A stretch of DNA of 64,000 nt from Nitrospira sp. (GCA_018242665.1 JAFEBL010000015.1:1-64000); one strand, 5' to 3'; positions 52,237 to 61,278 are shown, counted from the first letter of the stretch. The notes: generated by a model from the sequence alone, not told the origin. A program made the numbers and translations.

Positions 52237-54984
52237 TCAGCTTGGTGTTCGAGCCGTGGCAATCGTGTGGTAGAGGTCTTCGACGGCGACGTCCTTGTTC
52301 AGAAACGCGAGGGCGCCGGCCTCCCGCATGGCCAGGCCGACATGGGGGGCATTCTGCACCGAGAGGCCGATGACGATCGTGTCGGGCAGAATCTCTTTGA
52401 TCAGCCTGGTGGCCTCGATGCCGTCCATACCAGGCATGGTGACGTCCATCAAGACCACATCTGGTCGAAGCTGCGTCGCCAGAGCCACCGCTTCCCGCCC
52501 GTTCCCGGCTTCTCCTGTGACGTGGATGTCTTGATATCCGTCCAGCAATCCGCAGAGACCTTGCCGCACCATGGCGTGGTCGTCGGCGATGAGAACTCGA
52601 ATGCGGCCGGTCTCTTGCGGTGGTTGGCCGTCCGGCGCGCGGGTGGAAGCGGGAGTGACTGGTGCCCGGACTTCCGGCAGGGGATCAGAGGGTTCCTGCT
52701 GGTCGAGCAGCGGCATGACAAGCGTAGCGGTTGTTCCCAGGCCTGGCTGGGAGGTCAAGTCCAGCCGTCCCCCCAGCGCCAGCATCCGCTCACGGATACT
52801 GAAGAGGCCGAAGCCCGGCACGGCGCCATGACCGGGAAGGGCGGCCTGCTCCGCATGGGCAAAGCCGACGCCCTGGTCTCTCACCGTGATCTGGAGTTGT
52901 CCGTCCTGGACCAGAATCGTGATGGCCGCTTCCGGTGCCCCGGCATGTTTCAACACGTTCATCAGCAGTTCTCTGACGGATTGAAAGAGGAGCATAGCTT
53001 GGTCCTCCGGCAGAGAAAGAGGGGTCGGACAAACATCCAAGGCGACGCGCAATTCTCGCTGAAGCATCTGCTCGGCCAGCCATCGCAACGCGAGCGGCAA
53101 GCCGAACTCTTTGAGAATAGGCGGGCTGAGTTGGGCGACCAACGTTCTGGTGTAGGTGAGAGCCTGATCCGTGACTTGCTGCAGATCACACAGCGTTCGG
53201 TTCAGCGCGGGAACCATCGGGTATTGCATGGCCTGCGCCAGGCGAATCTGGCTCAAGGCGAGCAGCTGCGACAGGTAGTCGTGTAGCTCCGTGGCGACAT
53301 GTTGCCGTTCGCGCTGTCCGGCGAGGTTCAATTCGGTGGCGAGTGCGCGCAACTGTTCCCGCGACTGGGTGAGTTCGCGCGTGCGTCCTGCCACACGATG
53401 TTCGAGTTCAGCGGCACACCGCTGCAGTTCCGCTTCAGCCTGTTTCCGTTCGGTAATATCGTAGTTGATGCCGATCATGCGCATGGGACGGCCTTGCTCA
53501 TCCGTCACCGCGGCGCCCTCTCCGGCCAACCAGTGAACCGCGCCGTCAGGATGCACCACGCGAAATTCTGCCTTGAACAGACCGGTTTCCTGAGCGCGCT
53601 GCGCCGCGGTGCGCACCCGGGCCACATCGTCGGGATGGACGGCTTCGTAGAACTCCTTCTGGTGATTGATCGGATGGCCAGTCTGCCGCCCAAAGAGTTC
53701 GCATTGTTTCGCGTCCCATGTCGTCGCCTCGGTCTGCAGATTCAGATCCCAGGCACCCATGCGTCCGGCCGCCATGGCGAGCCGCAACCGTTCCTCGCTG
53801 CCTCGTAAGTTCTCATCGGCCTGGGTTCGGGCGATGGCCAGCGCCAAGGTTGTGGCCAAGGCGTGGGACCATTCGAGCTCCGCCTCCGTCACGCGGCGAG
53901 GCCGATCGAAATACACCATGAATTTGCCGAGCAATCGGCTACGGTAGGTGAGGGGTATGAACGCGAGGGCCTGGATGCCCTCCCGCCGGATCGTGGCCAG
54001 TAACTCCGGCGCGAAATCGCCGGACGCGACATCGTCAATGCACAGCGGCAGAGGAGATGTCTGATCAGCGGGCCAGGGGGAATGCCCTTCGACCGCGCGT
54101 CGGTATTCCGAAGACAGACCCTGTGAAGCGTGGAACCGCATCACGCCTCCACCGTCGATGAGGAGGATGGACGCCCGATCCGCGGAAAGCGATTCCGCCA
54201 TCGCCTGCAAGGCCTGCTCGTAGAGGCGCGCCGGTGGTTCCGCGCGGTTCACGGCGTTGGCCAGCTCGTAGAGCCATTGTTGGCGCCGGTTAACGATCAA
54301 CAACTGCGCTTCTTGCCGCTTGCGGTCGCTGATGTCAAGTCCGACGCCCAAAATGGAGCGCAGTTCATGTCCTTCCCTGACTCCACCGACGCTCACACTC
54401 ATCCACACAGGCGTGCCGTCTTTCCGGCGGTACCGTTTCTCGATCACGAAGCCGGGGCCGCCTTGCACGAGCCGGTGGAACAGGGCGAGAGTTCGCGGGA
54501 GGTCGTCAGGATCCGTCACGTCCTCAAGGCGCATGGCAAGGAGCTCGGATTCCGCATAGCCCAGCACATCGCAAAAGCGTTGGTTGACGAATTCAAATCG
54601 GCCGGTCAGATCGGTTTGCGCGACCGTGGCGGTGGCCTGATTGACGATGGCCCGTAACCGTGCCTCTCCGGCGGCCACCCGGTCGTCGGCCTCTGCGCGG
54701 CCCTGTGCTGGCTTCCCCGGCGCCGAGAGGCGAGTCGATTCCTCGCACGCATCGAAGAGGTCCATGGAATCGGGCTTGGTGAAACAGCGATCAAGGGTGG
54801 AGGAGAAGGCGACGGGCCATTGTTCGATGGGGCCCAAGGGAGTCTGTGACCAATCGAATGCCCGGATACGTTCCTCCATGTCGCTTCCAGCCGGCCAATT
54901 GGAGGGCTCTCGTGCATTCATCGTGGAGCCAGGAATCACGCCAAGGCAGCTGCCGGCGTCGAAGGGTGGAGGGATTGCGGACAT
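52237..54984 (-). CDS. Soluble hybrid kinase, PAS-GAF-PAS plus receiver (HK3)
   Basis: 915 residues. An N-terminal segment with [17 protein letters not shown] (about 40-56), a PAS domain (about 105-225), a GAF domain (about 235-385), another PAS (about 390-515), HisKA_3 with His about 567 ([13 protein letters not shown]), an ATPase domain ([26 protein letters not shown]) and a C-terminal receiver with Asp about 844 ([10 protein letters not shown]). Same layout as HK1 and HK2 at its C-terminal half. Start uncertain: ATG 54984, 54921 and 54879 are all in frame. Confidence 0.91.
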   Translation of the reverse strand: MSAIPPPFDAGSCLGVIPGSTMNAREPSNWPAGSDMEERIRAFDWSQTPLGPIEQWPVAFSSTLDRCFTKPDSMDLFDACEESTRLSAPGKPAQGRAEADDRVAAGEARLRAIVNQATATVAQTDLTGRFEFVNQRFCDVLGYAESELLAMRLEDVTDPDDLPRTLALFHRLVQGGPGFVIEKRYRRKDGTPVWMSVSVGGVREGHELRSILGVGLDISDRKRQEAQLLIVNRRQQWLYELANAVNRAEPPARLYEQALQAMAESLSADRASILLIDGGGVMRFHASQGLSSEYRRAVEGHSPWPADQTSPLPLCIDDVASGDFAPELLATIRREGIQALAFIPLTYRSRLLGKFMVYFDRPRRVTEAELEWSHALATTLALAIARTQADENLRGSEERLRLAMAAGRMGAWDLNLQTEATTWDAKQCELFGRQTGHPINHQKEFYEAVHPDDVARVRTAAQRAQETGLFKAEFRVVHPDGAVHWLAGEGAAVTDEQGRPMRMIGINYDITERKQAEAELQRCAAELEHRVAGRTRELTQSREQLRALATELNLAGQRERQHVATELHDYLSQLLALSQIRLAQAMQYPMVPALNRTLCDLQQVTDQALTYTRTLVAQLSPPILKEFGLPLALRWLAEQMLQRELRVALDVCPTPLSLPEDQAMLLFQSVRELLMNVLKHAGAPEAAITILVQDGQLQITVRDQGVGFAHAEQAALPGHGAVPGFGLFSIRERMLALGGRLDLTSQPGLGTTATLVMPLLDQQEPSDPLPEVRAPVTPASTRAPDGQPPQETGRIRVLIADDHAMVRQGLCGLLDGYQDIHVTGEAGNGREAVALATQLRPDVVLMDVTMPGMDGIEATRLIKEILPDTIVIGLSVQNAPHVGLAMREAGALAFLNKDVAVEDLYHTIATARTPS

Positions 54985-55043
54985 CTATCTGTGGATGCTC
55001 ACGTGGCGCTGAAGGTTGTACCATCCGGTCGAGTTCTCTCCCC

Positions 55044-55061
55044 ACTAGTGAAACCCCTAGT
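55044..55061 (-). promoter_or_regulatory. CTAG-box upstream of HK3
   Basis: On the minus strand ACTAGGGGTTTCACTAGT followed by GGGG. 59 bases before HK3; almost identical to the site at 35059. Confidence 0.65.
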
Positions 55062-55099
55062 CGATCGCAAACCGTCCAGGATCGGGCATTTCCGACTAG

Positions 55100-55576
55100 T
55101 CACCGTGATGGGGTGAAAGCATCGTGGGGAGGTGGAAGTAGTTCCGGCGGGGGTTGTTCCAGGACACCAATTGCCTGTTGTTTGGAGTCGAGTTTGACAG
55201 TCAAGCGCTCCCCGATGGAGAGATGGCGGAAGAGGGCAGGGTTCGGAATGGAAAAGGAGACGGTCTTGCCCATATCCGTCGTGAGGCGGCCGGTTCGTTG
55301 TTCCAGGTTCATGTCTTCGAGGAGACCGGACACCGTTTCGGAGGACGGCTCAGGCCGGTCGGCGGCCAGTGCGACGAATCCAGATCGGACATCGTCATGG
55401 TGCCGTATGGGAGGTGGTATCGTGGGAGGCAAGGGAATCGGGTCTGATGGCTTGGGTGGCACGGTCGGGCCAGGACCAGGCTGGGGAACCGGCGCCGGTA
55501 CATCTACCGCGCCGGCCGGTCTTCCTGCCATCATCAGTCCAGTGAGAACCAGTATTCCGAGAGCATGCTGTCGCAT
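55100..55576 (-). CDS. Exported Pro-rich protein with small C-terminal domain
   Basis: 158 residues. Signal peptide about 1-23 (LGILVLTGLMMAGRPAGAV), then a Pro-rich stretch (PAPVPQPGPGPTVPPKPSDP), then a folded part about 75-145 with MNLEQRTGRLTTDMGKTVSF and LTVKLDSKQQAIGVLE, resembling a small beta-barrel. Similar in build to the protein at 34132-34458. Function unknown. Confidence 0.6.
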   Translation of the reverse strand: MRQHALGILVLTGLMMAGRPAGAVDVPAPVPQPGPGPTVPPKPSDPIPLPPTIPPPIRHHDDVRSGFVALAADRPEPSSETVSGLLEDMNLEQRTGRLTTDMGKTVSFSIPNPALFRHLSIGERLTVKLDSKQQAIGVLEQPPPELLPPPHDAFTPSR

Positions 55577-55625
55577 GAGAGACCTTTCGGTGCGCCTCGA
55601 CCGCCCTTAGGCCGACGAGGGTACG

Positions 55626-56021
55626 TCATGCGTTGCCGGTCGAAGCCGCGGGAATGGTTTCCGCCACCATTTGATGGCAAAGCGCGGCGCAATGGCGGCA
55701 TTCCTTCGCGCATTCGCCGCAGAGCGCATGGTGCGGCGCGTGTTGCTCGCAGAGCCCCGCGCACAACTCACATATTTCCGCGCATAGGGCGCAGATGCGG
55801 ATGGCGAACGCCGAGCTTCGACCCATCCATTGAGCGGCGAGGAGACAGATATCCGCACAGTCCCGACAGAGTCTGATGCAACGCACCATCAAATCATCCT
55901 GGTCTTCATGGGGCATGCCGATCATGTCGTCCGCGCAGGTATTGCAAACGTGCGCGCAATCCATACAGGCCTGGATGCACTCGATGGTATGTTGCTGGAG
56001 AGAATGGGTGACCGGTGCCAT
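55626..56021 (-). CDS. csp: Four-helix-bundle copper-storage protein (Csp type)
   Basis: 131 residues, 19 Cys in four clusters of repeated C-x2-C / C-x3-C spacing: ECIQACMDCAHVCNTC, RCIRLCRDCADIC, ICALCAEICELCAGLC and LCGECAKECRHCAALC. This is the DUF326/Csp family, whose four-helix bundle is lined by Cys that hold many Cu(I) ions. No signal peptide, so a cytosolic Csp3-like member. AAGGAGG ribosome site. A CTAG box is 72 bases upstream. Confidence 0.92.
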   Translation of the reverse strand: MAPVTHSLQQHTIECIQACMDCAHVCNTCADDMIGMPHEDQDDLMVRCIRLCRDCADICLLAAQWMGRSSAFAIRICALCAEICELCAGLCEQHAPHHALCGECAKECRHCAALCHQMVAETIPAASTGNA

Positions 56022-56092
56022 GCTCGCCTCCTTGGATGGTCACGTGCGGATATGATCTCCTGTCACCATACGCCCGTCTCGACGGCCCGCCC

Positions 56093-56110
56093 ACTAGGAA
56101 AACCGCTCGT
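56093..56110 (-). promoter_or_regulatory. CTAG-box upstream of the Csp gene
   Basis: On the minus strand ACGAGCGGTTTTCCTAGT followed by GGGC; right half fully conserved. 72 bases before the start. Confidence 0.5.
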
Positions 56111-56125
56111 TTCTTTGCTGTCTCG

Positions 56126-56143
56126 ACTAGGGAGATGACTAGC
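56126..56143 (+). promoter_or_regulatory. CTAG-box upstream of the PLD-VTT gene
   Basis: ACTAGGGAGATGACTAGC, both halves present. 38 bases before the ATG at 56182. The Csp and PLD genes are divergent and each has its own box. Confidence 0.55.
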
Positions 56144-56181
56144 TCAGAATAGACGAATCGCCGTTGTACAGTGGCTGGCAC

Positions 56182-58458
56182 ATGGACGCGAATGCATGGG
56201 CAATAGGCACCGTGACGGATGACCCGCCAACCGGTCAATCGGCAACGACAGCAGGGTGTCACCGGCCCCTCGATGGCCCCCCTCGCAACTCAGACGGACT
56301 TCCGCCGCCGATTCTGCGCTGTGGATCGACGTGCTGGCGCATCGAACCAGCCGAGCGAGCCACGTTCCTCGTCGACGGCGACGCATATTTTCGAACCTTC
56401 CGGGACGTGGCCTTACAGGCCCAGCAGAGCATCTACATCGCGGGCTGGGACCTCGACACGCAAGTGGAACTCATACGCGAGGGCGAGGAGCGCGCATCGC
56501 TACCATCCAAACTCGGAGAATTTCTGACTGCGCTGCTGCGGCGTCGGCGCCGTTTGAACATCCATGTCCTCAATTGGGACTTTGCGATGATCTATGCCCT
56601 TGAGCGTGAATGGATGCCGGCGGCCCAGGCGGGCTGGAGTGGCCATCGCCGCCTGCTATATCGGATGGACGGACAGCATCCGCTGGGCGCCTCTCACCAT
56701 CAGAAAATTGTCGTCATCGACGATACGGTCGCATTCGTGGGCGGGCTGGATCTGACGAAATCCCGATGGGATACGCCTGCCCACGTCGTTCGTGATCCAC
56801 GCCGGCTGGATGCCGATGGACTGGCCTATCCGCCGTTTCACGATGTGCAGATGATGGTCGCTGGGGAAGCGGCCTCCGCGCTTGGTGATCTGTTCCGTGC
56901 CCGCTGGCGGGTCGCCTCGAGCCGCCGCCTGCCCGCACCAACGCGACGCCCGGTCGCGGACTTGTGGCCCGAGACCCTGCCGCCAGATGTGGAGCGATGC
57001 CAGGTGGGGCTGATGCGCACTCAACCAGCATTCGCGGGGCAGCCGGAGGTGCGGGAGATCGAACAGGCCTATGTGGAAGCCATCAAACGTGCGCGCGAGG
57101 CGATCTACATCGAATCGCAATACTTCACCTCCCACGCCGTCGGACGTGCACTGGCTGCACGGCTGTCCGAACATGAGGGGCCTGAAGTGGTGCTGGTGCT
57201 GCGCCACAATTGCGACGGATGGTTGGAGCGTCAAACGATGGACAGTTTGCGGACAAAGGTGCTGCATGATCTGGAGCTCGCCGATCACTATGGACGATTG
57301 TGCGTCTGCGCTCCGACCGTGTCCGGGGGTGATGGAACCGAATGGGTGGCGATCCATAGCAAGCTGCTGATCGTCGACGACGAATTTCTCTGTCTGGGTT
57401 CAGCGAATTGTTCGAATCGCTCCATGGGATTCGATACCGAATGCAATCTCGCCCTGGAGTCGCGGGGCGATCCCCGGCTGCAGGCGGCCATCGCCGGGTT
57501 GCGAAACCGGCTGATCGCCGAACATCTCGGCGTCGAGCCCACGCGGCTCGCCGGGGACGTGCGGCGCTGCGGCTCGCTCATCCAGGCCATCCACACATTG
57601 CGCGGTGGACTGCGGAGTCTGGAGAACGGGTGTTTCATCGGCGGCGAACCGGTGACCGTGATTCCGGAGCAGCGCCTGATCGATCCGGAACGTCCGATGG
57701 GTGTGCAGGATGTGTTCGACAGCATTGTGCCCGCTCCGGCACGCCAGGACTTGAGCCGAAGACTTCTGGCCGGGTATGTGTTGTTGGCCGCGATCGGGCT
57801 CTTGGCGCTCACGTGGCGGTGGATGCCTGTCGACAACTGGCTCCAGACGAGCGGGGCCATCGCCCAACTCCAGGCAATGAGACATAGCCCACTGGGGCTG
57901 TGCGCACTGTTGGCGGGATACGTGCTCGGCGGGCTGGTGGCGCTGCCCATCACGCTCTTGATCGTGCTGACCTTGCTGGCATGTGGACCGTGGATGGGAA
58001 TGGGTTCCGCCTTAGCCGGATCGTTGCTGAGCGCGGCGACGCTGTTCTGGCTGGGCCGCACGCTCGGGCGTTATCACGTGCAGCGGTTTGCCGGTCGGCG
58101 CGTGGCCTATCTCAGCCGGCGATTGGCGCAGGGTGGAGTGTGGACGATGTTTCTGCTCCGGATGATTCCCATCGCTCCCTTTTCGATCGTGAATCTCGTG
58201 GCGGGATCCACCTCGATCTCTCTGCGCGAGTTCTTATTGGGAACGGCGTTGGGGATGAGCCCGGGGATTCTCTTGTTTTCCGCCATGCTGTACGGCGTTG
58301 GGGGAACCCTGGACGCTCCGACTCCATTGAGTCTGGTCGGCTGGGGATTGTTCGTTGGCCTGACATGGAGTCTGATCCGGTATCTCTCGCGACACCTGCC
58401 GCCCATGCGGCCGAAATCGGAGGTCGGAACCGCACACATCACCAGTCCCGCGCCATAG
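56182..58458 (+). CDS. Phospholipase D-like protein fused to a VTT/DedA membrane domain
   Basis: 758 residues from the ATG at 56182 (a TTG at 56164 is possible). Two HKD motifs of cardiolipin-synthase-type phospholipase D: SHHQKIVVIDDTVAFVGGLD (about 171) and IHSKLLIVDDEFLCLGSANC (about 390). From about residue 527 come five or six membrane helices of the VTT (SNARE-associated, DedA/TVP38) family, with GRTLGRYHVQRFAG and PIAPFSIVNLVAG. Probably handles phospholipids at the inner membrane. Followed by an EEP gene. Confidence 0.88.
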   Translation: MDANAWAIGTVTDDPPTGQSATTAGCHRPLDGPPRNSDGLPPPILRCGSTCWRIEPAERATFLVDGDAYFRTFRDVALQAQQSIYIAGWDLDTQVELIREGEERASLPSKLGEFLTALLRRRRRLNIHVLNWDFAMIYALEREWMPAAQAGWSGHRRLLYRMDGQHPLGASHHQKIVVIDDTVAFVGGLDLTKSRWDTPAHVVRDPRRLDADGLAYPPFHDVQMMVAGEAASALGDLFRARWRVASSRRLPAPTRRPVADLWPETLPPDVERCQVGLMRTQPAFAGQPEVREIEQAYVEAIKRAREAIYIESQYFTSHAVGRALAARLSEHEGPEVVLVLRHNCDGWLERQTMDSLRTKVLHDLELADHYGRLCVCAPTVSGGDGTEWVAIHSKLLIVDDEFLCLGSANCSNRSMGFDTECNLALESRGDPRLQAAIAGLRNRLIAEHLGVEPTRLAGDVRRCGSLIQAIHTLRGGLRSLENGCFIGGEPVTVIPEQRLIDPERPMGVQDVFDSIVPAPARQDLSRRLLAGYVLLAAIGLLALTWRWMPVDNWLQTSGAIAQLQAMRHSPLGLCALLAGYVLGGLVALPITLLIVLTLLACGPWMGMGSALAGSLLSAATLFWLGRTLGRYHVQRFAGRRVAYLSRRLAQGGVWTMFLLRMIPIAPFSIVNLVAGSTSISLREFLLGTALGMSPGILLFSAMLYGVGGTLDAPTPLSLVGWGLFVGLTWSLIRYLSRHLPPMRPKSEVGTAHITSPAP

Positions 58459-58486
58459 CTTGAGCTTGGCAGATGGACGCGCGCCC

Positions 58487-59212
58487 ATGCAGCTACGAGT
58501 GGCCTCCTACAATATTCACCGAGCAATCGGGAAAGATGGGCAGTATCAGCCTGAGAGGATTCTTCGCGTGTTGTCGGAAATACATGCGGACATCGTCGCC
58601 CTGCAGGAAATCGACCTCCTGGAACCAGGCCGCATGCAGCTGCTGCCTTGGTTGGCGGCGCGGATCAACATGTTGGGCATTGCCGGGCCGGTGCGGTCGC
58701 GAGGAACCTGCGAGTACGGCAATGCCTTGCTCACCCGGTTTCCGGTGACCGGAGTGCGGCGATTGGACTTGTCCGTTGGGTTCCATGAACCCCGTGACGC
58801 GTTGGCCGTCGATCTACAGGTGGAAGGCCGCACGATGCATGTCGTCACGACTCATCTGGGCTTGTGGCCCAGCGAACGTCCGGTTCAGGCTGAACGATTG
58901 CGGAAACTGCTGGCGCCGAACCGGCACGAGCTCACCATTCTCATGGGTGATCTGAATGAATGGAACGCGCGTGGAAAAGCCCTGCGCAGCCTCGGCCGGC
59001 TGTTCGGCGCGGCGTGCGCTCCGGCCACGTTTCCGGCCCGTTGCCCGATCCTCGCGCTGGATCGCATTTGGATTGCGCCCGCCCAGGCCATGGTGCGTGT
59101 GGACGTGCACGACACCCCGCTGAGCCGCCTGTCTTCTGATCATCTGCCCATTAAGGCCGATATCCGCTTCCCGCATGGACCGGTTCCAACGACTCGGCTA
59201 CCGGTGGCGTAA
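58487..59212 (+). CDS. Endonuclease/exonuclease/phosphatase-family protein
   Basis: 241 residues from the ATG at 58487, immediately before the conserved LRVASYNIHRAIGKDG; a TTG at 58460 would add nine residues. Catalytic motifs: ALQEID (Glu), THLGLWPSER, TILMGDLNEW (Asp-Asn) and SSDHLPI (Asp-His). A metal-dependent hydrolase of the DNase I/sphingomyelinase superfamily. It is 28 bases behind the PLD-VTT gene, and this pairing suggests phospholipid or phosphodiester turnover. Its end overlaps the converging gene by 62 bases. Confidence 0.85.
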   Translation: MQLRVASYNIHRAIGKDGQYQPERILRVLSEIHADIVALQEIDLLEPGRMQLLPWLAARINMLGIAGPVRSRGTCEYGNALLTRFPVTGVRRLDLSVGFHEPRDALAVDLQVEGRTMHVVTTHLGLWPSERPVQAERLRKLLAPNRHELTILMGDLNEWNARGKALRSLGRLFGAACAPATFPARCPILALDRIWIAPAQAMVRVDVHDTPLSRLSSDHLPIKADIRFPHGPVPTTRLPVA

Positions 59213-59420
59213 GCGCCACGGGGCTGCTCTCTCGCCGTGAAAACTTGCTTGCGCAGCCGGGGCAGTAGGCATGCGTTAAACGGTAGTCGCCGCTTCGAAG
59301 GTGATGGATCTGAAGGTAGGCGGCGAGCGGACCCCATTCCTGGCCGAGCCGCGCTTTCATGGAATCATCGCGGACGTTGTTGCACACACAACAGATCGCG
59401 ATAAATCGTTCTTGGCTCAT
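59151..59420 (-). CDS. Stand-alone Cys-pair IRDD-type zinc protein
   Basis: 89 residues with AGAGGAGG before the ATG. ICCVCNNVRDD (about 9-19) and HAYCPGCASKF (about 50-60) match the C-x2-C-x2-I-R-D-D ... C-P-x-C-A motif usually found at the end of PAS kinases and regulators, where it likely binds zinc. Here it is a separate small protein, with a Pro-rich tail. Overlaps the EEP gene by 62 bases at the 3' end. Confidence 0.7.
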   Translation of the reverse strand: MSQERFIAICCVCNNVRDDSMKARLGQEWGPLAAYLQIHHLRSGDYRLTHAYCPGCASKFSRRESSPVALTPPVAESLEPVHAGSGYRP

Positions 59421-59510
59421 GATGACCTCCTCTCAAGGGTCAACGGTGTGACGTCGCTCGGTCCAATGATGTCCGTCTCAGCTCCCTTCTCACGACGATC
59501 GCAGAAGCCG

Positions 59511-59948
59511 CTACTGCACGGTCACCGACCCATGCGAATTGGCGAGATGGGTTTTGGCGTCGGATGAGGTGTTCACCGAATAGTTGACGGTGCCGATCCT
59601 GGTAAAGCAGAGACCGGCCGTTTCATTGCTGGCCAGTTTGGTGCTGTTGTCGAACCCCATCCCCATGGCTTTTGAAAATCCGTTCCGGCAGGAGACGGCA
59701 TGGTCGACGGCTTGATCGATCGTGACGGTCACCGGGTCCTGCCGTTGATTGATCCATCGGATTTCATCGCCCGCATGAACCGTCAGCCGGTCCGGAGAGA
59801 TGGTGTCGTTGATCACAATGTTTTTGACCATTCCCGTTTTTGTTCCCGCCTCCGTTTCCGACGCGGTCTTGGTCGCGGTGGGAGAATGGGAACAGCCGCT
59901 CAAACCAAGTACGCACAACGCCGCGACTGCATGCGTGATCCTGTTCAT
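59511..59948 (-). CDS. Cupredoxin-like lipoprotein
   Basis: 145 residues with GGAGGG upstream. Lipobox LGLSGC (Cys19). After a Thr/Ser-rich linker, a cupredoxin-like beta sandwich: VKNIVINDTISPDRLTVHAGDEIRWINQRQDPVTVT. The Cys in GLCFTRIGTVNYSV is at the usual copper-ligand region, but a His ligand is not clearly placed, so copper binding is uncertain. Periplasmic face of a membrane. Confidence 0.75.
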   Translation of the reverse strand: MNRITHAVAALCVLGLSGCSHSPTATKTASETEAGTKTGMVKNIVINDTISPDRLTVHAGDEIRWINQRQDPVTVTIDQAVDHAVSCRNGFSKAMGMGFDNSTKLASNETAGLCFTRIGTVNYSVNTSSDAKTHLANSHGSVTVQ

Positions 59949-60036
59949 GTGGTATCCCTCCGGTAGCCGTGCCGTTTCGTGTGGCGCACTTCTCCGACGT
60001 GAGAACTCACAGTCTCACAGTCTGCTTTCCTTACAT

Positions 60037-60054
60037 ACTCGGGATACCCCCAGT
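60037..60054. promoter_or_regulatory. CTAG-box variant between divergent lipoprotein genes
   Basis: ACTCGGGATACCCCCAGT on plus; ACTGGGGGTATCCCGAGT on minus. Close to the consensus except for CTCG/CTGG in place of CTAG. 88 and 90 bases from the two divergent starts, so it could serve both. Confidence 0.4.
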
Positions 60055-60144
60055 GGGCGACCTTTCTGCAACTGGGGTATGGCTGAAAGGAGTGGAGTGA
60101 CACGGTCAATGGATAGATCGATGAAGTCCGAACGCGGAAGGACA

Positions 60145-61020
60145 ATGAAGGCGATGGTACCGATCACCGCATGGCCGCAACGGCTGTCCGGTCCGCTGCT
60201 CTGGATGCTCCTGGCGGCGGTTTCTCTGACTGGGTGCGCCTTGACCCTGACCTATCGCCATGCGGATTGGCTCATTGAATGGCAGGCGGATCACTATGTC
60301 GATCTGACCTCGGGACAGCGGAAAGATGTGCGGGCGAGGACCCAGCAGCTTCTCCGTCAGCACCGCGTCGAGGCCCTTCCCCAGTATGCGGAATTTTTTG
60401 GTGATCTCAAAGAACGGGTGCGGCGGGGGCTCACCCAGGATGATCTGGAATGGGGCTATGTGGCGCTTGATCGGTTCCGGCTTGACCTCGTGAATCTCGC
60501 GCTTCCGCATGTCAGCGCGCTGGTGAACACCATGACAGCTACGCAGGTGCGGCATGTCGAACAGGTGCTCCATCGAGAGGAACGAAAAGCCCGTGAATCG
60601 ATGCCCATGTCAGGCGATGCCCGCGGCGAAGCGCGAGCCGAGAAGGCCCTAGATTGGGCGCGGAAATGGGTGGGGCCGTTGACCGCATGGCAGAAGGCCC
60701 AATTGCGGGCCGGCGTGCAGAGGCTTCCAGATGTGGATCCCGTCTGGTTGGAGTCGCGAGGGCAACGCCGGAATGAATTGATCGCCCTGCTACGTGATGC
60801 GAGCAAGAGCCATGTGGAGGAAGATCTGCGTCGCATCGTCAATCCAAGGGGAGATGAGGTGTCGCCGATACGATTGCAGATGGACAGGGAATGGCGAGCT
60901 GGTGTGAGCGCGGTCCTGCTGGAACTCGATGGCATGTTGACGCTTCGGCAACGGCATCACTTGATTCATTCCATTGAGGAGCTCATTGATGTCATCTGGT
61001 CATTGAGTCGCGCCGCCTGA
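60145..61020 (+). CDS. DUF6279-family lipoprotein
   Basis: 291 residues from the ATG at 60145 (GGAAGGACA upstream); starts at 60121 and 60109 are possible. Lipobox VSLTGC (Cys31), then LTYRHADWLIEWQADHYVDLTSGQR, the DUF6279 signature, followed by a long all-alpha, Arg/Glu/Gln-rich chain. Envelope protein of unknown function. Confidence 0.82.
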   Translation: MKAMVPITAWPQRLSGPLLWMLLAAVSLTGCALTLTYRHADWLIEWQADHYVDLTSGQRKDVRARTQQLLRQHRVEALPQYAEFFGDLKERVRRGLTQDDLEWGYVALDRFRLDLVNLALPHVSALVNTMTATQVRHVEQVLHREERKARESMPMSGDARGEARAEKALDWARKWVGPLTAWQKAQLRAGVQRLPDVDPVWLESRGQRRNELIALLRDASKSHVEEDLRRIVNPRGDEVSPIRLQMDREWRAGVSAVLLELDGMLTLRQRHHLIHSIEELIDVIWSLSRAA

Positions 61021-61101
61021 TCAGAAATGAACGACGCCAATCAACCACAGGATCAGAATAAGGCTGATCGGCACTCCCCATCTCTACAAGATGGTCGGCA
61101 T
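61021..61101 (-). pseudogene. Mini membrane protein with an in-frame TAG
   Basis: Reading the minus strand from an ATG with AAAGGAG seven bases upstream gives MPTIL, a TAG, then RWGVPISLILILWLIGVVHF and a TGA. The ribosome site and single membrane helix look like a 26-residue small protein inactivated or recoded at codon 6. The 338-base gap 61021-61358 holds otherwise only the element at 61261. Confidence 0.35.
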
Positions 61102-61260
61102 GGGCGGCTCCTTTGCGCACAGGTGATTCGAAGAAGGGGTGGGGAGGAAAAGACGCCGGGTAGTCACGCGACGCCTTTTCCTCCGCGCTAGAGCGGACAA
61201 GTCCAATCGGGACGGGAAAGGACCTGTGCGCTCTTGGCCCCACCATGCAATGGTTTCTGA

Positions 61261-61278
61261 TCTCGGGATACTAGGTGT
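61261..61278 (+). promoter_or_regulatory. Weak CTAG-box variant before the frameshifted lipoprotein
   Basis: TCTCGGGATACTAGGTGT; the left part matches the site at 60037 (CTCGGGATAC) and a CTAG core is present. 80 bases before the gene. Confidence 0.3.

Noticed and set aside
52267-53286. 339-codon plus-strand frame opposite HK3
   Set aside because: Antisense of a kinase; Gln/His/Arg-rich with no domain.
59800-60144. N-terminal extension of the DUF6279 gene
   Set aside because: Overlaps the divergent cupredoxin gene and promoter gap; lipobox spacing fits the later ATG.
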